A stretch of DNA of 11,404 bases, taken from assembly GCA_017556125.1 (NCBI GenBank), contig JAFZCW010000020.1, positions 1 to 11,404 of the forward strand, read 5' to 3'. Under the pieces are notes generated by a model, which saw nothing but the letters and a program-made list of their open reading frames with translations, was not told the DNA's origin and did not search any database. Within the stretch, counting starts at the first letter, position 1, and the number at the start of each line of letters is the position of its first letter. Below are positions 7,558 to 11,404 of the stretch, piece after piece. A program made the translations under genes and the position numbers. Source of the DNA: Clostridia bacterium. GTDB taxonomy: Bacteria > Bacillota_A > Clostridia > Christensenellales > CAG-138.

Positions 7558-8298
7558 TCAGTCCCGTTTTTTCCTTCCGCTCAGAAGCAGCACGGCGGCA
7601 GCAGCAAAAGCAATCACCGCCCCTCCGCCGGCAAGATACGCAAGCCGCATGATGGGATCGGTCTGTTTCGGGCTCTCTTCCGGTATTTCCGGCGTAGCCT
7701 GAACCTGCATCCGAGGCGTCTCCGTCGGTTCCGGCGTCGGCTCGGGTGACGGGGTCGGTGTTTCCGGAATCCACGGGGTGATGCCCGCTTCCGGAACGAT
7801 TTCGGAATCCGCGGGGGTGATCCCTCCGTTCTCCACCGTCACAAAGGCTTTCGTCTGTCCGGTTCCGTTTTCCCCGTCAAACCGGGACGCCCTCGCTTCC
7901 GAAACGAGAACGGCCGTACCGGTATCCTGCAGCGCGGCAAAGGTGAGATTGACCGCCGTTCCGTTTCCTTCCTCCAGCCCTTCGGCGGAAGCATACGCAA
8001 ACCGGATAATGCCGGGAGTTTCGGTGTTGAACGCATAGATCCCTCCGGCAAGCAGGTCACCCGGCGCCGCGTCGGCAAGCATAACCGCATGCGCATCGTA
8101 CCAGATGTCGAACTGAACGGAATCCATTCCTCTGCAGTTGGACAGGGAAACCGTGACAGCCGCCTGGCCGTCTGACGCGATCGCCGTATTGCTGACTTTG
8201 ATCCCGATCTCATCTTCTCCCAGCGCACGGGAAACCGGCACAAGCAGGAGCAGCAGGATCAGGATACCGACGGTTGTTCTTTTCCTCAGGTATTTCAT
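7558..8298 (-). CDS. Membrane-anchored protein with a cohesin-like domain
   Basis: The 246-residue product has a signal peptide (basic MKYLRKR, hydrophobic 10-22, likely cleavage near 26-27). A single domain at about 31-160 has the beta-sandwich pattern of cohesins: VTVSLSNCRGMDSVQFDIWYD (48-68), GIIRFAYASAEG, GNGTAVNLTFAAL (121-133), then an E/D-containing end strand. A Pro/Thr/Glu-rich linker follows (about 178-205, PTPSPEPTPEPTETP). A transmembrane helix (about 218-240) and a basic GRKKRD tail complete it. The cohesin thus faces outward on a stalk. Cohesins in cellulosomes bind dockerins, but isolated cohesins with other roles are known; no dockerin is seen here. The start at 8298 is chosen because the signal peptide begins there. 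It is the last gene of the operon, 13 bases after trmN6. Confidence 0.75.
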   Translation of the reverse strand: MKYLRKRTTVGILILLLLLVPVSRALGEDEIGIKVSNTAIASDGQAAVTVSLSNCRGMDSVQFDIWYDAHAVMLADAAPGDLLAGGIYAFNTETPGIIRFAYASAEGLEEGNGTAVNLTFAALQDTGTAVLVSEARASRFDGENGTGQTKAFVTVENGGITPADSEIVPEAGITPWIPETPTPSPEPTPEPTETPRMQVQATPEIPEESPKQTDPIMRLAYLAGGGAVIAFAAAAVLLLSGRKKRD

Positions 8299-8311
8299 TT
8301 CATTCCCGGCC

Positions 8312-8965
8312 TCAGGTTTTATTATCACAGGAAAACGGAACGTATCTGAGCCCCGGCCCCGCATTCTTTCTGGCACGTATCAGAACAAGCCTCGGGACCG
8401 CTTCCCTTCCAGGAACAAACCGGATGAGTTTCGGTTCAAAGTGTGCGCTCCGCAGCAGGACGAATATGTCGCACAGTTGCTCCGCAGGATAGCACAGGTA
8501 TAGATCTCCCCCGTTTTTTACCAGTCTGGACGCCGCTTTCAGAAAAAGTTCCGGATCGTCTCCCGCATGCCGTGCATCCGCGCGAAGCGCATTTCCGCTT
8601 CTGTCTCCGGATGCAAAATATGGGGGATTGCATACGGCCGCGGTAAACGCGCCTTCGCCGAAAAAAGCCGGCGCGTCCGCGACGTCCATCGCATAGAAGG
8701 GGATATCCTGACCGTTCAGCGATGCGGACTCCCTCGCAAGGGCACAAAGCGTTTCGTGCTTTTCGATTCCCGTAAAGGAAGCCCCGCTCTTTGCCTGCCC
8801 TAATACGGAAAGAATCCCCGTTCCGCTTCCGAGATCGGCCACACGGTCATTCTTCTTCAACTGAAGAAAATTGACCAGCAGCACGGAATCCTCGGTGAAA
8901 CAGGGATAATCCGTATCCTGAACAAGGATCAGTCCGTTGTACTGAAGATCATCGTAGCGTTTCAT
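8312..8965 (-). CDS. tRNA1(Val) (adenine-37-N6)-methyltransferase-like protein (TrmN6/YfiC family)
   Basis: This 217-residue SAM-dependent methyltransferase has the SAM-binding motif I DLGSGTG (44-50), acidic motif II GIEKHE (66-71) and the amino-methylase motif IV NPPY (113-116) typical of N6-adenine enzymes. The N-terminus (DDLQYNGLILVQDTDYPCFT, then DSVLLVNFL) and the C-terminal PRLVLIRARK with GPGLRYVPF fit the TrmN6/YfiC/YabB family, which in E. coli modifies A37 of tRNA-Val. Substrate specificity here is inferred. The ATG at 8965 overlaps the TGA stop of the upstream peptidase gene as TGATG, which fixes the start and implies translational coupling. The frame is open upstream to 9226, but that part lies inside the peptidase gene. 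Finding this tRNA gene between two envelope-protein genes is unusual. Confidence 0.88.
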   Translation of the reverse strand: MKRYDDLQYNGLILVQDTDYPCFTEDSVLLVNFLQLKKNDRVADLGSGTGILSVLGQAKSGASFTGIEKHETLCALARESASLNGQDIPFYAMDVADAPAFFGEGAFTAAVCNPPYFASGDRSGNALRADARHAGDDPELFLKAASRLVKNGGDLYLCYPAEQLCDIFVLLRSAHFEPKLIRFVPGREAVPRLVLIRARKNAGPGLRYVPFSCDNKT

Positions 8966-10809
8966 CAGTCGGCGTTCAAAGCGTTGGAGACCGACTTCGC
9001 GAGAGATTTTATCGCTTCGACAGAAATAGGATCCCTCAGTCCGTTTTCTGTTGTGATCGTCCGGAACTTGCTGTTTGCGGGACGGCAGAGAATCGTAAGA
9101 TATACATCCCTCGCCGCGTCGAAATCCTTCTCCGAAAGTTCCCATATCTCCAATGCGGCGATCATGCTGACCGCATAGCTGATATAGTACATCGGCGACT
9201 GGAACGAATGCGGAATCGCCGCCCATTCGCTCCCAGTATAGCCGTAGAGCGAGGCGAATCCGTACTCCTCCGCCAGCTCGTAATACATGCTGTTCATTTC
9301 TTCCAGCGTCATGTCCGGATTCTCATATACCCGCTGCTGGAACTCATCTTCCATGCAGCCCGAAATAATCGAGTAAAGGCCGTCGATCAGCTGGTCTTTC
9401 CGTTCACTGGCAGCCATGTTGCCGAAAAGGCGGTCATAATAGTGCGTCATCAGCAGTTCGAGCGCCTGCGAATCGATTTCCGCTATATCCAGCGGATCGC
9501 TGACATTCCAGCCGTATTCCTGCATATAGTAGAAGTTCGCAAAATGACCGGATTCATGGATAATCGTTTTTGCGCTCCGGATCTTTCCTTCATACTGCGT
9601 GAAGATAAAGGGAGCATGATAATCCGAAAGGAATGTCGTAAAACTGGTCTCCATTTTCTTCTCGCTGACATCCGTGGTGATAAACCCGTTCCGCAGCATG
9701 AACCGGAAACTGTTCTGAATCTTATCAGAAAAGTCCCCGAGGACCCCGTCGAACCGGTTCATAAACGTTGAAAGGGCAATGCTGTCCAGATTCTTGTCCG
9801 AACTGGGCGACATCAGATACTGCCGGATGACGGCCGTCTTATACAGCGGAACGATATGTTCCTTGACCGCCTGCTGCAGCTCCTGGATGTCTTCTCTTGT
9901 ATAATCCCGCCCGTATCCTTCATACCGGTAATCCGCAAACGTTTCATAATGGAGCTTATCCGCAATCGTGCTTCTGATCTTCAGAAGCTTCAGATAAATC
10001 TCCCCGGCTTTCTTGTTCAGCTGGCCGTAATATTCTGTAAACAGGCGGAAGTATTCATCATAGTCCGTGGACGCAATACCGACGATATCATCCATCGTAT
10101 ACGTCTTTCCGCCGTCTTCCGCGACAAACGTCGTCAGCAGCGTATCGTAATCCGAAACAAGCTTCTGCTCCGCGGAAAGATCTTCCTGGATCTCAGGACT
10201 GTTCAGTTTCTCCCCGATGTACACGTTCTCTTTGAACACGGGGCCGTAGCGTTCCATCATCGGCTCTGCCAGCGTATCGTTCTCATACATCTTGATAGAC
10301 ACATCCGTCAGCTCCAGATCGATCCTGTTCAGTTCCTCTACCAGAAAATCATATTCATCCGAATAATAATCTTCCGTAACGTCCATCGCGTAAAGGACAT
10401 ACGCAAGCGATTCCTCGGAATCAAGATGGCGGTACATGTCAAGGATGGCGTCGTACTGATCCAGAACGGAATCCGAATCGGTTTCACCTGCGTCGATCAC
10501 CCCGTCCAGCTGTTTGATGGCATCCGAGATCTTTGCCGTGTCCGGTCTCTCGTATGTAATATCGGAGAACGAAACCTCCTCTTGTTCCTCTCCTTCTCCT
10601 TCCGGAACGCTCCCGCTTGGCATCGGGAGCACGACATCATTCCCAGATTCGGTGATCAGGACAGCTTCCAGGTCATCTTTGTGCGCGACCGCCTCCGCCG
10701 CAGCCACCGCGGACAGCACCGCTACCGGCGCGCACATGCATCCTGCAGTCTGCATCGTGCACAAAACAACGAGTAGAATCGAAATTATTTTCAGCATTCT
10801 CTTTTTCAT
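8965..10809 (-). CDS. Exported M3-family zinc metallopeptidase, probable lipoprotein
   Basis: The 614-residue product carries a zinc site typical of family M3 (oligoendopeptidase F/thimet oligopeptidase): H418-E-S-G-H422, then E444 in DIAEIDSQALELL, matching the usual E-x-P-S-Q block. The substrate-side segment HSFQSPMYYISYAVSM (534-549) has the expected His and Tyr residues. The long helical region before the active site fits the M3 bowl fold. Unlike most M3 enzymes it has an export signal: MKKRM, a hydrophobic run, then TAGC with C24, a slightly imperfect lipobox (Thr at -3), and a second Cys at 26. An acidic, probably disordered stretch follows (about 65-80). It should act on short peptides outside the membrane. 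It is the first gene of the operon. The ATG at 10809 lies only about 2 bases after the predicted transcription start; M5 (10797), after AAAAAGAG, is the alternative start. Confidence 0.85.
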   Translation of the reverse strand: MKKRMLKIISILLVVLCTMQTAGCMCAPVAVLSAVAAAEAVAHKDDLEAVLITESGNDVVLPMPSGSVPEGEGEEQEEVSFSDITYERPDTAKISDAIKQLDGVIDAGETDSDSVLDQYDAILDMYRHLDSEESLAYVLYAMDVTEDYYSDEYDFLVEELNRIDLELTDVSIKMYENDTLAEPMMERYGPVFKENVYIGEKLNSPEIQEDLSAEQKLVSDYDTLLTTFVAEDGGKTYTMDDIVGIASTDYDEYFRLFTEYYGQLNKKAGEIYLKLLKIRSTIADKLHYETFADYRYEGYGRDYTREDIQELQQAVKEHIVPLYKTAVIRQYLMSPSSDKNLDSIALSTFMNRFDGVLGDFSDKIQNSFRFMLRNGFITTDVSEKKMETSFTTFLSDYHAPFIFTQYEGKIRSAKTIIHESGHFANFYYMQEYGWNVSDPLDIAEIDSQALELLMTHYYDRLFGNMAASERKDQLIDGLYSIISGCMEDEFQQRVYENPDMTLEEMNSMYYELAEEYGFASLYGYTGSEWAAIPHSFQSPMYYISYAVSMIAALEIWELSEKDFDAARDVYLTILCRPANSKFRTITTENGLRDPISVEAIKSLAKSVSNALNAD

Positions 10810-10816
10810 GCCATCT

Positions 10817-10845
10817 ATTATACGACATAAATCGACATTTCACAA
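10817..10845 (-). promoter_or_regulatory. Predicted promoter of the M3 peptidase/trmN6/cohesin operon
   Basis: On the minus strand TTGTGA (10845-10840) is followed after exactly 17 bases by a perfect TATAAT (10822-10817). Transcription would begin near 10811, immediately before the first ATG at 10809, so the mRNA would be leaderless or have a leader of about 14 bases if M5 is used. Confidence 0.6.
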
Positions 10846-10870
10846 AACTATTCACCGTCAGTGGTTTTTC

Positions 10871-10889
10871 TGCGCAGATATACTGCGTA
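10871..10889. promoter_or_regulatory. Dyad upstream of the peptidase promoter, possible operator
   Basis: TGCGCAG and CTGCGTA form 7-base arms (one G-U equivalent mismatch) around ATATA. The dyad lies about 26 bases upstream of the -35 of the minus-strand promoter. No T-run follows on either strand, which argues against a terminator. A protein-binding site is possible but unproven. Confidence 0.25.
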
Positions 10890-10934
10890 TGATTCTTCCG
10901 ATGGGCGCCGGCATATGCGCATGTCCGCCAATTC

Positions 10935-10963
10935 TTGACTCTGGTGTCTAAAAATGCTAACTT
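10935..10963 (+). promoter_or_regulatory. Candidate promoter for the tandem peptide genes (distal)
   Basis: TTGACT (10935-10940, 5 of 6) is followed after 17 bases by TAACTT (10958-10963) with TGC directly before it (extended -10). The -10 itself is poor. It competes with the perfect TATAAT at 10997-11002 as the start point for the peptide genes. Confidence 0.35.
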
Positions 10964-10980
10964 TATGTTAATAATGGTTA

Positions 10981-11030
10981 TATATATGTACTCATATATA
11001 ATTGGTTGAGATATATAGTAATTGTTGAAG
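10981..11030 (+). promoter_or_regulatory. AT-rich control region: dyad over a TATAAT, plus direct repeats
   Basis: TATATATG (10981-10988) and CATATATA (10993-11000) form an 8-bp inverted repeat around TACT. The right arm overlaps a perfect TATAAT (10997-11002), whose -35 is poor (ATGGTT at 17 bases). Just downstream, AATTGGTTGAG (11000-11010) and AATTGTTGAAG (11020-11030) form an imperfect direct repeat spaced 20 bases, about two helical turns. This layout suggests a promoter that depends on, or is blocked by, a regulator. Confidence 0.4.
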
Positions 11031-11073
11031 TATTCCATTCGGCATCATCCCGTTGAAAAGGAGTCATCGTGAC

Positions 11074-11274
11074 ATGAAAGAGTATTCCCGTCCCAAGGCC
11101 GAACTGCTGAAGCTTGGCAACGACCTGCTGACTGCAAGCAATGAAGACCCCTTCAATCCGCCGCCTATCGAACTCTGCGAATCCTGTCCTTCCAATCAAT
11201 CCCACGGCGATCCCAACGCGGAAGAATGCCTAAATACGGCTGTGGCCAGTGTGGTGAACAGGGCCGCATTCTGA
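11074..11274 (+). CDS. Small peptide of a tandem family; possible RiPP-type precursor, 66 residues
   Basis: The product starts MKEYSRPKAELLKLGNDLL and continues TAS, then a tail rich in Pro, Asn, Glu and Ser with three Cys (C35 and C38 as CESC, and C52), ending SVVNRAAF. A second, similar start 268 bases downstream shares 14 of the first 21 residues, including Y4, P7, A9, L11, L12 and the block L14-G-N-D-L-L-T-A21. A conserved N-terminus in tandem copies suggests a leader peptide followed by a core. The Y-x-x-P ... G ... T spacing recalls leaders read by RiPP recognition elements, as in lasso peptides. However, a core starting at S22 would have no Asp/Glu at positions 7-9, so it is not a standard lasso peptide. 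The ATG at 11074 has AAGGAG 10 bases upstream; a TTG at 11053 precedes that site and is less likely. No family is recognised with certainty. Confidence 0.7.
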   Translation: MKEYSRPKAELLKLGNDLLTASNEDPFNPPPIELCESCPSNQSHGDPNAEECLNTAVASVVNRAAF

Positions 11275-11290
11275 TACGATGCCGTTTTGC

Positions 11291-11305
11291 CCGCCTCCCC
11301 GGCGG
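11291..11305 (+). other. GC-rich hairpin between the two peptide genes
   Basis: CCGCC and GGCGG form a 5-bp stem with a TCCCC loop in the 67-base gap between the peptide genes. No T-run follows, so it is unlikely to terminate fully. It could protect or process the upstream mRNA and set the ratio of the two peptides. It is short enough to be chance. Confidence 0.3.
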
Positions 11306-11341
11306 ATCCGCGTTATCACTGAAAAAACGAGAGGTACGATT

Positions 11342-11404
11342 ATGAGGAATTACGAAAAGCCGAATGCAAAACTGCTGATACTTGGTAACGATTTGCTGAC
11401 CGCG
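11342..11404 (+). CDS. Second tandem small peptide (3' end outside window)
   Basis: Twenty-one codons are visible before the window ends. They start MRNYEKPNAKLL and end LGNDLLTA, matching the preceding peptide at 14 of 21 positions. Differences are mostly conservative (K/R, R/K) or in the variable spacer. GAGAGG at 11329-11334 gives a good ribosome binding site 7 bases before the ATG. The gene is separated by 67 bases from the first, with no promoter evident, so the two are probably co-transcribed. The core portion lies beyond the edge and cannot be compared. Confidence 0.75.
   Translation, partial: MRNYEKPNAKLLILGNDLLTA

Noticed and set aside
8299..8376. N-terminal extension of the cohesin-domain protein to 8376
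   Set aside because: It would place 26 polar residues before the signal peptide and overlap the trmN6 coding end; the signal peptide starts naturally at 8298.
8966..9226. N-terminal extension of the tRNA methyltransferase to 9226
   Set aside because: The family N-terminus begins at the ATG at 8965, which overlaps the upstream stop as TGATG; the extension lies inside the peptidase gene.
9856..10776. 306-codon plus-strand open frame opposite the M3 peptidase
   Set aside because: The Ile/Arg/Phe/Val-rich translation is what results from the antisense of Asp/Glu/Tyr-rich coding sequence; no domain or start signal.
10871..10889. Intrinsic terminator
   Set aside because: The T-run lies on the 5' side of the stem on the plus strand, and no T-run follows on either strand.
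11053..11073. TTG start at 11053 for the first small peptide
   Set aside because: The AAGGAG ribosome binding site follows this codon and serves the ATG at 11074; the paralogue at 11342 also starts at the equivalent position.
11137..11175. Standard lasso peptide core after T20-A21
   Set aside because: Residues 7-9 of such a core would be Asn, Pro, Pro, with no Asp or Glu to close the ring.
1..11404. CRISPR array, insertion sequence, tRNA or rRNA genes, defence system
   Set aside because: No regularly spaced repeats, transposase, cloverleaf or rRNA segments, and no defence-type protein motifs were found on either strand.

Overview
The window looks like chromosome of a Gram-positive anaerobe of the class Clostridia. 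The reasons are the secA-prfB pairing, a diaminopimelate epimerase next to a HAD phosphatase, strong Shine-Dalgarno sites (GGAGG, AAGGAG, GGGGAGG), a cohesin-type surface protein, and base composition somewhat above half GC with AT-rich promoters. This placement is inference; there is no rRNA or other decisive marker. No tRNA, rRNA, insertion sequence, CRISPR array or phage gene was seen.

Left part (1-3522): the 3' end of a membrane protein gene, probably of the CvpA family, runs into a convergent minus-strand pair (an unrecognised 196-residue protein, then a metallo-beta-lactamase-fold hydrolase). A compact divergent promoter region at about 1650-1708 separates this pair from a plus-strand operon. 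That operon holds a ModE-type DNA-binding protein without a ligand domain, dapF (lysine and peptidoglycan precursor synthesis) and a HAD-IB phosphatase. It ends in a weak hairpin terminator.

Centre (3518-7530): secA and prfB form a two-gene housekeeping operon with its own extended -10 promoter and a 5'-UTR hairpin. This prfB is one continuous frame and lacks the programmed +1 frameshift that usually autoregulates RF2. A nested stem-loop at 7485-7529 closes the operon and probably also ends the convergent operon from the right.

Right part (7558-10845): a minus-strand three-gene operon encodes a probable lipoprotein with an M3-family (oligoendopeptidase F/thimet-like) HExxH site, a TrmN6-type tRNA adenine methyltransferase coupled through a TGATG overlap, and a small membrane-anchored protein with a cohesin-like domain. 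Two envelope proteins therefore flank a tRNA-modifying enzyme.

Right edge (10935-11404): after an AT-rich control region with a dyad and direct repeats come two tandem short genes. The first encodes 66 residues; the second is cut by the window end. Their N-termini match at 14 of 21 positions, with a Y-x-x-P ... L-G-N-D-L-L-T-A motif. In the complete one this is followed by a Pro-, Asn-, Glu- and Cys-containing tail. This looks like a family of leader-plus-variable-core peptides, possibly ribosomally made and modified, and is the most likely place for something undescribed. Any maturation genes would lie beyond the right edge.
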